DNA from: an uncultured bacterium
GTDB lineage: Bacteria; Planctomycetota; Phycisphaerae; Phycisphaerales; UBA1924
Assembly (NCBI GenBank): GCA_938003595.1
Contig: CALKYH010000088.1
Location: forward strand, 1-10,089
Direction: 5' to 3'
Length of the DNA: 10,089 bases
Positions 1 through 7,359 of this stretch are shown one piece after another. The position numbers and the translations under genes were made by a program. Under the pieces are notes generated by a model. It was not told the DNA's origin, made no database searches, and saw only the letters and a list, made by a program, of their open reading frames with translations. Numbering within the stretch: the first letter of the stretch is position 1; each line of letters begins with the position of its first letter.

Positions 1-18
1 TCCGGACCAGCCCGAACC

Positions 19-54
19 CTCCGCGATCTCTGCGCCCTCCGCGGCCTCTGCGTT
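19..54. repeat. Four tandem 9-bp units, consensus CTCYGCGNN
   Basis: Four contiguous 9-bp units (19-27, 28-36, 37-45, 46-54) alternate CTCCGCG and CTCTGCG cores followed by two variable bases. They lie in the non-coding segment before the beta-helix gene and may continue a repeat that starts outside the window. Similar CTCTGCG-rich intergenic repeats are familiar from several bacterial phyla, but I cannot confirm other copies here. The rest of 1-162 shows no gene and no convincing promoter. Confidence 0.6.
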
Positions 55-162
55 CAACTCCTAACAAACAAGTGCGGAATACCACCTCGCTACCGCGCGT
101 TCCCACAACACGCCCCGCCGCGCTCCTACCGTGCCCTCGGAGAACCGAAGGAGAGATCCGAC

Positions 163-1950
163 ATGCCCACGCTCCGCCGTCAGGCCTCGTTCGTCCTCGC
201 GCTCGCGTTATCGGCCGCGCCTGCCTCGCTCGCCGCCGTCCTGCGCGTGGACGCGTCGCTCAACACCGGCGCGAACGACGGCTCCACATGGGCAGACGCG
301 TTCCAGGGCCGCCTCGGCCTCGCCGCCGCGGTCGCCGCCGCGCAGCCCGGCGATGAGATCTGGATCGCCGACGGCGTCTACGCGCCAGCCGGCGCCGGCG
401 GTTCCCGCGCCGCATCCTTCGCGCCCCAGGCCGGCGTCGCGCTCCTCGGCGGCTTCGCCGGCGGCGAGACTTCCGCCGACCAGCGCGACCCCTCGCTCCA
501 CACCGCCATCCTCACCGGCGACCTCAACGCCAACGACGGCCCGCCCGCCAACGGCTTCCCGACGGGCGCCGCCGAGAACAGCTTCCATGTCGTCCGCATC
601 GACAGCGGCGACGGCGTCGTCCTCGACGGCCTCACCATCCGCGCCGGCAACGCCGACAACGGCGCCGCCCAGCTCGAGCGCAGCGGCGGCAACATCTCCA
701 TCCGCGCCGGCGCCCCGACGATCCGCGACTGCGTCATCGAGAACGGCTACGCCGGTTGGCTCGGAGCCGGCGTCTGCGCCACCGACTCCAGCCCGCAGTT
801 CATCGACTGCGTGTTCCGCGCCAACCGCGCCGACTTCGCCGGCTCCGGCGCCGCCGTCGCCGATCAGGCCGTCGCCACCTTCACCAACTGCGACTTCACC
901 GCCAACTACTGCGGCCAGGGCGCCGGCGCCTACGCCGGACGCGTCAGCTTCAACAGCTCCGCCGCCATCCCCGGCGTCGCCACCTTCACCGACTGCCGCT
1001 TCACCAGCAACATCGGCGTCATCAGCTCCCCCTCCGGCGGCGGCATCCTCTCGCGCGGCGGCCATGTGACCGCCGTCGGCTGCGTCTTTCTCGACAACGA
1101 GGTCGTCGGCGGCGGCGGCGCGTGCTACCTCAACGGCGGAACCGCGTTCCTGGACCGCTGCGACTTCGTCAACAACTCCGCGCCCGGCGACGGCGGCGGC
1201 GCCATCTACTTCGACGGCGGCAACGGCGGCGCCATCGTCTTCGAGTCCATCCCCGTCGTGTCCAACTCCCGCTTCGTCGGCAACAACGGCGCCATCCTCG
1301 TCGGCTTCGACGCCGTCGCGCAGATCACCAACTGCACGATCGCCAACAACAGCTTCGGTTTCGGCTTCCTCACCTGGCCGACATTCTTCGTCGGCGCCGA
1401 CGAGGCCGCGACCCTCAGCAACACGGTCGTCTGGGGCAACAACGACCAGTCGCTCTTCGGCGGCTCGGGCGCCGTCCTCGCAGGGCAGGGCCCCTACACG
1501 CTCGACCGCTGCATCATCCAGGGCTGGACCACCGCGATGGGCGGCGACGCCACCGCCGCCGACCCGCTCTTCCGCGACGCCGACGGCCCCGACAACCTCG
1601 TCGGCACCATCGACGACCAGGTCCTGCCCCGCTTCGGCTCGCCCGCGATCGACGCCGGCATCAACGCCTCCGTCCCCGCAGGCGCCACGCTCGACCTCGC
1701 GGGCCTGCCGCGCATCATCGACGCCGACGCGGCGCTCGGCGGCGACGGCCCCGTCGTGGACCTCGGCGCCCACGAACACCCCTGCGCACCCGATGTCACC
1801 GCCGACGGCCTCGTGAACTTCGCCGACCTCAACGCCCTGCTCGGCGCCTTCGGCCTGCCCCCCGCCGGCCCCGAAGACATCAACGAAGACGGCGCCGTGA
1901 ACTTCGCCGACCTCAACATCCTCCTCTCCGCCTTCGGCGGCGCCTGCTGA
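163..1950 (+). CDS. Secreted right-handed beta-helix protein with C-terminal dockerin-like repeats
   Basis: A 595-residue exported protein of unknown substrate. The start is chosen from an AAGGAG Shine-Dalgarno about 9 nt upstream and from the signal peptide it creates: basic MPTLRR, a hydrophobic stretch to about residue 22, and a likely cleavage near SLAA (23-26). Residues about 27-540 are Gly/Asn/Cys-rich short strands with repeated 'CDFTxN' and 'CxFxxN' turns, as in parallel beta-helix proteins. The opening 'VDASLNTGANDGSTWADAF' and the closing 'GSPAIDAG...VVDLGAHE' match the choice-of-anchor-Q class of such proteins. Residues 541-595 hold two EF-hand-like dockerin loops (D544-x-T-x-D548-G...D555 and D572-x-N-x-D576-G...D583), bracketed by C541 and the terminal C595. 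That arrangement is typical of planctomycete surface proteins, where it probably serves anchoring or sorting rather than cellulosome assembly. It is transcribed convergently with rplI. Adhesin versus polysaccharide-active enzyme cannot be decided; no catalytic motif was recognised. Confidence 0.9.
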   Translation: MPTLRRQASFVLALALSAAPASLAAVLRVDASLNTGANDGSTWADAFQGRLGLAAAVAAAQPGDEIWIADGVYAPAGAGGSRAASFAPQAGVALLGGFAGGETSADQRDPSLHTAILTGDLNANDGPPANGFPTGAAENSFHVVRIDSGDGVVLDGLTIRAGNADNGAAQLERSGGNISIRAGAPTIRDCVIENGYAGWLGAGVCATDSSPQFIDCVFRANRADFAGSGAAVADQAVATFTNCDFTANYCGQGAGAYAGRVSFNSSAAIPGVATFTDCRFTSNIGVISSPSGGGILSRGGHVTAVGCVFLDNEVVGGGGACYLNGGTAFLDRCDFVNNSAPGDGGGAIYFDGGNGGAIVFESIPVVSNSRFVGNNGAILVGFDAVAQITNCTIANNSFGFGFLTWPTFFVGADEAATLSNTVVWGNNDQSLFGGSGAVLAGQGPYTLDRCIIQGWTTAMGGDATAADPLFRDADGPDNLVGTIDDQVLPRFGSPAIDAGINASVPAGATLDLAGLPRIIDADAALGGDGPVVDLGAHEHPCAPDVTADGLVNFADLNALLGAFGLPPAGPEDINEDGAVNFADLNILLSAFGGAC

Positions 1951-1966
1951 CGCCTGCGCAGGGCAC

Positions 1967-2002
1967 GAAAAAGGGCCCCGACGCATCGTGCGCCAGGGCC
2001 CT
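1967..2002 (-). terminator. Intrinsic terminator of the glmU-rplI transcription unit
   Basis: Read on the minus strand, a 7-bp GC-rich stem (AGGGCCC at 2002-1996 with GGGCCCT at 1978-1972) encloses a smaller inner hairpin (CGCA/TGCG, 1992-1989 with 1985-1982). It is followed directly by TTTTTC (1972-1967). It begins 24 nt beyond the rplI stop codon. On the plus strand the stem is not followed by T residues, so it mainly serves the minus-strand operon. Confidence 0.85.
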
Positions 2003-2026
2003 GAATGACCATCCATGATCGTTCGA

Positions 2027-2647
2027 TCAGTCGCGGCCGCGCCGCTTCTTGCGGGGCTTGTCGTCGTCGTCGAACGCCAGCGCGTCCGGCAGCGCCGGGC
2101 CGCGCTCGCGCCGCTGCGGGCGCTCGGGCTGGGCCTCGCCCTCGGCCCCGGGCTCGCCCTCGTGCCGGCCGCGCCGGTCGGCCTCCAGCTCGCGGTCCGC
2201 CACCACATGCAGCGTCACCTCGGCCTCCAGGTCCGCCGCCACCTTCACGGTGATGTGGTCCGTGCCGACGCGCTTGATCGTCTGCGCGATGCGGATCTCG
2301 CGAGGCTTCACGCCGTGCCCCAGCTCGGCCAGCGCCGCGGAAATGTCCTGCTGCGTGATCGCGCCGTAGAGCTGGCCCTGATCGTTGCAGGAGCGCTTGA
2401 GCGTGATCTCCACGCCCTCGAGCTTGGTGATCAGCGCCTCGCGCTGCGACCGCAGCTCGCGCTGGTGCTGCTCGGCCTCGGCGCGCTTCGCCGCCAGCGC
2501 CTGGATCTTCTCCTCGGTCGGCGTGGTGGCCATGTTGTTCGGCAGCAGGTAGTTCCGGGCGTAGCCGGTGCGGACGTTCACGACATCGCCCACGATGCCC
2601 AGGTTGTCCACGGTCTCGGTCAGAAGCAGCTGCACATTGTTCGGCAT
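2027..2647 (-). CDS. rplI: 50S ribosomal protein bL9
   Basis: A 206-residue L9, binding domain V of 23S rRNA near the base of the L1 stalk. The N-terminal domain is clear: MPNNVQLLLTETVDNLG is followed by the 'G-YARNYLLP' signature (residues about 28-37). Next come the connecting helix ('EEKIQALAAKRAEAEQHQREL') and a C-terminal domain with 'GQLYGAIT' and 'HGVKPREI'. The start has an AAAGGA Shine-Dalgarno 8 nt upstream. Typical L9 is about 150 residues; here the last ~50 residues form a low-complexity charged tail rich in Glu, Arg and Pro, ending in a DDDD run and KPRKKRRGRD, probably disordered. It is the last gene of the operon, 108 nt after ssb, and is followed by the terminator. Confidence 0.96.
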   Translation of the reverse strand: MPNNVQLLLTETVDNLGIVGDVVNVRTGYARNYLLPNNMATTPTEEKIQALAAKRAEAEQHQRELRSQREALITKLEGVEITLKRSCNDQGQLYGAITQQDISAALAELGHGVKPREIRIAQTIKRVGTDHITVKVAADLEAEVTLHVVADRELEADRRGRHEGEPGAEGEAQPERPQRRERGPALPDALAFDDDDKPRKKRRGRD

Positions 2648-2680
2648 CTTCGCTGTCCTTTCGGTTCGAAAGTTAGGACG

Positions 2681-2738
2681 CCCCTCGCAGGGGCCCCAAC
2701 GGTTCAGAGTTGTCCGCCGTCGCGCCTCGCGCGGGCGG
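2681..2738 (-). other. Two hairpins in the ssb-rplI spacer
   Basis: The 108-nt spacer contains two strong inverted repeats. The first is 2714-2718/2734-2738 (CCGCC/GGCGG) with inner arms 2721-2725/2729-2733 (CGCGC/GCGCG) and a CTC loop. The second is 2681-2685/2689-2693 (CCCCT/AGGGG), loop CGC. Neither is followed by a U-run on the minus strand, so they look like mRNA processing or stability elements rather than terminators. In many bacteria rpsR occupies this position. Confidence 0.5.
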
Positions 2739-2755
2739 TGGAGTCACAAGTCCAT

Positions 2756-3247
2756 TCAGAACGGGATGTCTTCCTCGCCCATCGGCTCGTAGTTCGAGCC
2801 GCCGCCGCCCCCGCCCGCGGAGCCGGCGCCGCGTCCCGCGGGCGCGCCCGCCGGGCGACGACCGCCGCCGCTCCCGGAGCCGCCGCCGGGTCCGCCGCCC
2901 TGGGCGCCGTCGCGGCTGTCGAGGAACTGGAAGTTCTCGATCACCACCTTGAGCTTGCTGCGCTTGTCGCCGGTGGCCTTGTCCTGCCACTCGTCCAGGC
3001 GCAGCCGGCCCTCGACGAACACCGGCTTGCCCTTGCCCAGGTACTGGCACATGACCTCGGCGGTCCGGCCCCAGGCGTCGCAGTCGATGAAGGTCGTTTC
3101 CTCGCGGCTCTCGCCGTCCTGGCCCTTGAACCGGCGGTTCACCGCCAGCCCGATGTTCGCGACCGCCATGCCGCTGGGCAGGTGGCGCAGCTCCGGATCG
3201 CGCGTCAGGTTCCCCATCAGCATGACCTTGTTGAAGTTCCCGGCCAT
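2756..3247 (-). CDS. ssb: Single-stranded DNA-binding protein
   Basis: A 163-residue SSB that coats single-stranded DNA during replication, repair and recombination. Residues 1-110 form the OB fold: MAGNFNKVMLMGNLTRDPELRHLPSG, then 'VANIGLAVNR', 'FIDCDAWGRTAE', 'GKPVFVEGRL' and 'VVIENFQFL'. A Gly-rich disordered linker follows (about 115-153). The extreme C terminus is EEDIPF, the acidic tip that docks replication and repair partners. The start has GGAGG 7 nt upstream. It lies 51 nt downstream of rpsF, the conserved rpsF-ssb pairing. Confidence 0.97.
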   Translation of the reverse strand: MAGNFNKVMLMGNLTRDPELRHLPSGMAVANIGLAVNRRFKGQDGESREETTFIDCDAWGRTAEVMCQYLGKGKPVFVEGRLRLDEWQDKATGDKRSKLKVVIENFQFLDSRDGAQGGGPGGGSGSGGGRRPAGAPAGRGAGSAGGGGGGSNYEPMGEEDIPF

Positions 3248-3298
3248 CGTCGTGCCTCCTTCGGTGATGAGCGCCCCGTCAACGGGTTCGACGCAGGA

Positions 3299-3712
3299 TC
3301 AGACTTCCTCTTCCACCATGTCCACATCCTCCGCGTCCTCGCCCATGGCGCGGATCGCGGCCTCGTCGGCCATCGCCTGGCGGGAGTCCGCCGACTGCAT
3401 CTCCTCGATCGTCAGGTGCTCGGCCTTGGTCACCAGCACCCGCATGATCTTCTCGGAAAGGTTGCAGTCGCGGTCGAAGTCCGCGAGCTTGGTGGCCAGC
3501 ATCTTGAAGTAGCAGATGAGGTACACGGCGCGCTTCTGGCCGCCGATCTCGAAGGCCAGGCGACGCTCGTCCCACTTCTTCAGCGCCACGATCTCGGCGC
3601 CGGAGCGGTCCAGCAGGCCCTTGATGTGCTCGGTCGCCGCGTTCATGTCCGCCGCGGTCGCCTGGCTGATCAGGAACATCGCCTCGTAGTAGTTGTGTCG
3701 TTCGGTGCGCAT
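3299..3712 (-). CDS. rpsF: 30S ribosomal protein bS6
   Basis: A 137-residue S6, which binds 16S rRNA with S18 on the platform of the small subunit. Signatures are 'RHNYYEAMFLIS' at the N terminus, 'KKWDERRLAFEIGGQKRAVYLICYF' in the middle and 'CNLSEKIMRVLVTK' (residues about 84-97). The C-terminal 35 residues are acidic and probably disordered, ending DVDMVEEEV. I chose the ATG at 3712: the open frame extends 19 codons upstream to a TTG at 3769, but that extension runs through a strong hairpin, and S6 proteins begin at MRxYE-like sequence. A weak AAAGG lies 11 nt before this ATG. Its usual partner gene rpsR is missing from the cluster. Confidence 0.95.
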   Translation of the reverse strand: MRTERHNYYEAMFLISQATAADMNAATEHIKGLLDRSGAEIVALKKWDERRLAFEIGGQKRAVYLICYFKMLATKLADFDRDCNLSEKIMRVLVTKAEHLTIEEMQSADSRQAMADEAAIRAMGEDAEDVDMVEEEV

Positions 3713-3740
3713 CGGGTTCGTCGCCTTTCTCGTCTCGGGG

Positions 3741-3766
3741 TTGCCCCGCGTCACGGCGCGGGGCGA
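3741..3766 (-). promoter_or_regulatory. Hairpin in the rpsF leader, possible S6:S18 autoregulatory site
   Basis: A 10-bp stem (TTGCCCCGCG at 3741-3750 with 3757-3766, one G-U pair) closes a 6-nt loop that reads CCGTGA on the transcribed strand. It lies 28 nt before the rpsF start, in the 78-nt pth-rpsF spacer, with no U-run after it. Known rpsF leaders bind the S6:S18 complex through a structured element with a conserved CCG; here CCG is in the loop, so the match is suggestive only. Confidence 0.4.
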
Positions 3767-3790
3767 CAAGTGTTGAATGGTCTCTGGAGG

Positions 3791-4420
3791 TCAGTTGTCC
3801 GTCGCGGGTGGACGGCGCTCGGGCGCCTCGGTCGGCGAGGCCGCTTTGGTGTTGAAACGGTTCATCGAGGCCTGCACCCCTCTGGCCACGAAGACCTCCG
3901 CCGCGTCGGCCGCGCGCTCGAGGGCCTCGGTCACCAGGGGGATCTGCTCGGGGGAGAACTTGCCGGTGACATAGCTCGCCTGCGGGACCACGCCGGGCGC
4001 GTCGATGCCGACGCGGCAGCGCGGGTAGGCGCTTGTGCCGATCTTGCGCTCGATGTCGATGAGCCCGTTGTGCCCGCCGGGCGAACCCTCCGCCCGGACG
4101 CGGATGGCGCCGCAGGGCAGGGCGATGTCGTCGACGATCACGAACAGGTCCTTCGTCGGGTCGAGCTTGTAGAAGCGGAGGGCCTCGGCCACCGGCCCGC
4201 CGGAAAGATTCATATAGGTCATCGGCTTGAGGAGCAGGACTTTCTCCGGCCCGTCGGCGCCGGGGAGGTTGGCCTCCACGGCGACGGACTGGAAGCGGGC
4301 GCGGGGCACGGCGTTTCGCGCATGGCGCGTCGTCAGACGGTCGACCGCCATGAACCCGGCGTTGTGCCGGGTCTTGTCGTACTCGAAACCAGGGTTGCCC
4401 AGGCCCACGATCAGCTTCAC
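3791..4420 (-). CDS. pth: Peptidyl-tRNA hydrolase
   Basis: A 209-residue Pth that cleaves the ester bond of peptidyl-tRNAs dropped by the ribosome, recycling tRNA. The family signature is complete: 'VGLGNPGFEYDKTRHNAGF' (residues 5-23, with N9 and catalytic H19), 'PMTYMNLSGGPV' (66-77, N71), 'FVIVDDIALPCG' (93-104, D97) and 'GSPGGHNGL' (112-120, N118). The last ~20 residues are a Pro/Glu-rich tail. The start is a GTG whose first base precedes the TGA of rplY, giving a GTGA overlap (4417-4420). An AAGGA lies 6 nt before it inside rplY. This suggests translation coupled to L25. The rplY-pth order is also that of Bacillus ctc-pth (spoVC). Confidence 0.96.
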   Translation of the reverse strand: MKLIVGLGNPGFEYDKTRHNAGFMAVDRLTTRHARNAVPRARFQSVAVEANLPGADGPEKVLLLKPMTYMNLSGGPVAEALRFYKLDPTKDLFVIVDDIALPCGAIRVRAEGSPGGHNGLIDIERKIGTSAYPRCRVGIDAPGVVPQASYVTGKFSPEQIPLVTEALERAADAAEVFVARGVQASMNRFNTKAASPTEAPERRPPATDN

Positions 4421-5082
4421 TTCTTGTCCTTGTCCTTGTCCTTCTCGTCGCCTTCCTTCTTCTTCTCGCTGAGGACCTCGGGCTCCGCGGCCTCGCCGGT
4501 CGTCGCGGCGGCCTCGGCGGTCGGCTCCTCCACCTTCATGTGGATCGTCGCCAGGACCGAGTCCTCGTCCGTCATGAACTCGACGCCGTCCATCGGCGGC
4601 AGGTCGCGGACATGGATCGACTCGTCGACCTTCAGCTCGCTGATGTTCACCTCGATGCGCTCGGGGATCGAGGTCACGCGGCAGCGGATGTCCAGCTCGC
4701 TGACCGGGTGCAGCAGCACGGCGCCGGCGGACTTGAGGCCCTCGGCCTCGCCCACCAGACGCACGGGCACGCTCACCTCGACCAGCTCGTCCAGGTCCAC
4801 GCGGGCGAAGTCCAGGTGGATGATCGTGTCGCCGAGGTAGTCGAACTGGATGTCCTTGATGAGGACGGTCTGGGCGCCGGCGCCCTCCAGGTTGACGGTG
4901 AAGACCTTCTCGCCCGCCTTCACGAAGCGGACGGCCTCCTTGGCGTCGACGGTGATGGCGAGCGGGTCGGCGCCGTGCCCGTACATGACGGCGGGCAGGC
5001 CGCCGGCCTGGCGGACGCGGCTGGCGTACCGCGAGCCGAGCTTCTCGCGCTTCTTGGCGGACAGGGTGTGTGTGGCTTGCAT
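4417..5082 (-). CDS. rplY: 50S ribosomal protein bL25 (TL5/CTC family)
   Basis: A 221-residue two-domain L25 that binds 5S rRNA. The N-terminal L25 domain (about 1-92) has 'KKREKLGSRYASRVRQAGGLPAVMYGHG' and 'LIKDIQFDYLGDTIIHLDF'. The TL5-type beta domain (about 93-183) carries 'VPVRLVGEAEGLKSAGAVL', 'ELDIRC' and 'PERIEVNIS'. The remaining ~38 residues are an Ala/Glu then Lys/Asp tail ending KDKDKDKK. Long CTC-type L25 is normal outside the gamma-proteobacteria. The start has a GGAGA 9 nt upstream; the spacer to prs is 69 nt and holds a small 5-bp hairpin (5112-5127). The tail is encoded by three AAGGAC hexamers that lie just before the pth start codon. Confidence 0.95.
   Translation of the reverse strand: MQATHTLSAKKREKLGSRYASRVRQAGGLPAVMYGHGADPLAITVDAKEAVRFVKAGEKVFTVNLEGAGAQTVLIKDIQFDYLGDTIIHLDFARVDLDELVEVSVPVRLVGEAEGLKSAGAVLLHPVSELDIRCRVTSIPERIEVNISELKVDESIHVRDLPPMDGVEFMTDEDSVLATIHMKVEEPTAEAAATTGEAAEPEVLSEKKKEGDEKDKDKDKK
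4426..4443 (-). promoter_or_regulatory. Triple AAGGAC repeat: Lys-Asp codons of rplY acting as Shine-Dalgarno sites for pth
   Basis: Three tandem AAGGAC hexamers (4443-4438, 4437-4432, 4431-4426, minus strand) encode the Lys-Asp repeat of L25. The last AAGGA ends 6 nt before the pth GTG codon, a good Shine-Dalgarno distance; the other two lie 6 and 12 nt further upstream. The dual reading is directly visible; that ribosomes use it is inferred. Confidence 0.6.
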
Positions 5083-5151
5083 GGGTTCAGTTCTCCGAGT
5101 GAAGGCGCCCGGCCGGGTTCGTCCGGCGGGGGGCTTGGGTGTCGAGATCGA

Positions 5152-6131
<980 letters not shown>

Positions 6132-6135
<4 letters not shown>

Positions 6136-6908
6136 GCCAGGGCCCTCCCGGAGCCCGGCTCGCCGGCCTCCATGCGACGCCGCAGCGCCTGGTCCACAAT
6201 CTCCAGCTGCGCGGGCGTGTTCACGCCCATGGCCTCTTCCGGCGAGACGCCGGGCATGAGTTCAACGGTCTTGCCCTCGGCCGCGAGCATCTCCGGCACA
6301 TGCGTGATGTAGTACTCGCCGGTCACCGAGTCCCGCGGCAGGCGGCGGAGCACATCGAACAGCTCGCGCGCCTTGAAGACGCAGATGCTCGGGTACACCT
6401 CGCGGATGGCCTTCTGCTGCGCCGTGGCGTTCTTCTCCTCGGCGATGCGCTCGAAGCGGCCCTGCGCGTCGCGGACGATGCGCCCGTAGCCGTGCGGATC
6501 GTCCAGCGTGGTCGTCGCCATCGTGCACGAGGCGCCGCTCTCGCGGTGCAGGTGCAGCAAGGAGCGCAGCGTGTCGGCGGTCACCAGCGGGCCGTCGCCC
6601 GCCAAGACCAGGACATCGCCGTTGAAGTCGGTGAACAGCTCCGCGGCGCTGGCGACGGCGTGGCCGGTGCCCAGCTGCTGGTCCTGCACGGCGAACTCCA
6701 GGCCGCGCTCCTCCGCGAAGATCGCCCGGACGATCTCCTGGCGGTAGCCGACGACCAGCGCGAGGCGCCCGCACCCGGCCTCGCGGCAGGCCTCGACCAC
6801 CCAGCGGACCATGGGCGCGTCGGCCACCTCGTGGGCGACCTTGGGCAGGTCGCCGGCCATTCGGGTGCCCTTGCCGGCGGCGAGAATGATGGCGGCGGGG
6901 TGGTTCAT
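6132..6908 (-). CDS. glmU: GlmU-like sugar-1-phosphate nucleotidyltransferase, N-terminal domain only
   Basis: A 258-residue nucleotidyltransferase of the GlmU N-domain type, expected to make a UDP-sugar (UDP-GlcNAc in true GlmU) from UTP and sugar 1-phosphate. The nucleotide loop 'LAAGKGTRM' (9-17), 'LPKVAHE' with K23, 'QLGTGHAV' (78-85), the metal ligand D105 in 'GDGPL', 'GYGRIVRD' (140-147), 'EEKNA' (157-161), 'EYYITHVPE' (198-206) and metal ligand N230 in 'GVN' are all present. The left-handed beta-helix acetyltransferase domain of bifunctional GlmU (another ~200 residues) is absent. The sugar-contacting 'NTG' (E. coli N169-G171) reads YPS (172-174). The ATG at 6908 has no Shine-Dalgarno, yet a later start would lose the nucleotide loop. 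It follows tRNA-Gln by 40 nt. The symbol refers to homology; the exact substrate is uncertain. Confidence 0.85.
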
Positions 6909-6948
6909 GGGGAGGGGTTGAAGGTCACGCCCGTTCCAGCGCCGCGAA

Positions 6949-7019
6949 CTGGCCCGCTAGGATTCGAACCTAGACTAAGGGCTCCAAAGGCCCCTGTGCT
7001 ACCGTTACACCACGGGCCA
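6949..7019 (-). tRNA. tRNA-Gln (anticodon UUG)
   Basis: A complete 71-nt cloverleaf. The 7-bp acceptor stem is TGGCCCG/CGGGCCA; the D arm contains TAACGGTA; the anticodon stem is GGGGC/GCCCT (one G-U) with loop CTTTGGA and anticodon TTG at 6987-6985. There is a 4-nt variable loop and a T arm CTAGG-TTCGAAT-CCTAG. The discriminator is G (6949) and CCA is not encoded. The gene lies 40 nt before the glmU-like start on the same strand, so it appears to be the first product of the operon, released by RNase P and 3' processing. Confidence 0.97.
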
Positions 7020-7353
7020 AGGGGGGCGACGAACGGCCCAGACTGGCCGGGCGTCCGGGGGCTGGATTTCGGGGGACCGGGTAGCTCAGAACTCCTGATA
7101 TACGAGGGACTTAGGCGTCCCGTGCGTCCGACACGAACCACTGGTCGCGGTCCGTGCCGGTCAGGCGAGTCCCCGGTGGGGGGAGGGGTCGCTGAGCGGC
7201 CGGTTTTCCGCGGCTCCTGTCCTCTGGAACGGGGTCGTCCATCAGCCGCGATGGGACGGCCCATGCCCGCGCCTCACTCCCCGCCGCAGGCCCTTGTTCG
7301 GGACATGGTAGGCGGATCGTTCCGTCACGGTCGGTTCCCTCTGTTGAGGAAGG
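7020..7353 (-). other. Structured leader or possible non-coding RNA upstream of tRNA-Gln
   Basis: About 330 nt lie between the predicted transcription start (about 7353) and tRNA-Gln. I see no credible protein: the only minus-strand frame here is Arg/Pro-rich, lacks a good start and runs through the tRNA. Several inverted repeats are visible. The best is 7232-7262, about 12 bp with one bulge and an AGCCGC loop. Others are GGGAC/GTCCC near 7105-7120, CGGCC/GGCCG at 7034-7049, and CCGCC/GGCGG within about 7270-7316. The region does not match the conserved cores I know for RNase P RNA, tmRNA, SRP RNA or common riboswitches. A 6S-like or novel RNA cannot be excluded. Confidence 0.35.
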
Positions 7354-7359
7354 TCGAGC

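Noticed and set aside
208..2208. 666-codon open frame on the minus strand antisense to the beta-helix gene and running into rplI
   Set aside because: Low-complexity Ala/Gly/Val/Asp product without domains. It opposes a gene with a signal peptide, repeats and a dockerin, so it is a GC-rich codon shadow.
3713..3769. N-terminal extension of rpsF to a TTG at 3769
   Set aside because: It would translate through the leader hairpin and add residues not found in S6. The ATG at 3712 gives the standard N terminus.
2015..4840. 941-codon plus-strand open frame opposite rplI, ssb, rpsF, pth and rplY
   Set aside because: It is antisense to five well-recognised genes, and its Leu/Arg/His-rich translation shows no family.
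7077..7140. Plus-strand GGGTAGCTCAGA resembling a tRNA D arm
   Set aside because: No acceptor pairing, no 7-nt anticodon loop and no TTCGANTC T loop follow at the right distance; likely chance.
6905..7264. 119-codon minus-strand frame overlapping tRNA-Gln
   Set aside because: Its middle ('PWCNGSTGAFGALSLGSNPSG') is simply the translated tRNA, a common annotation artefact.
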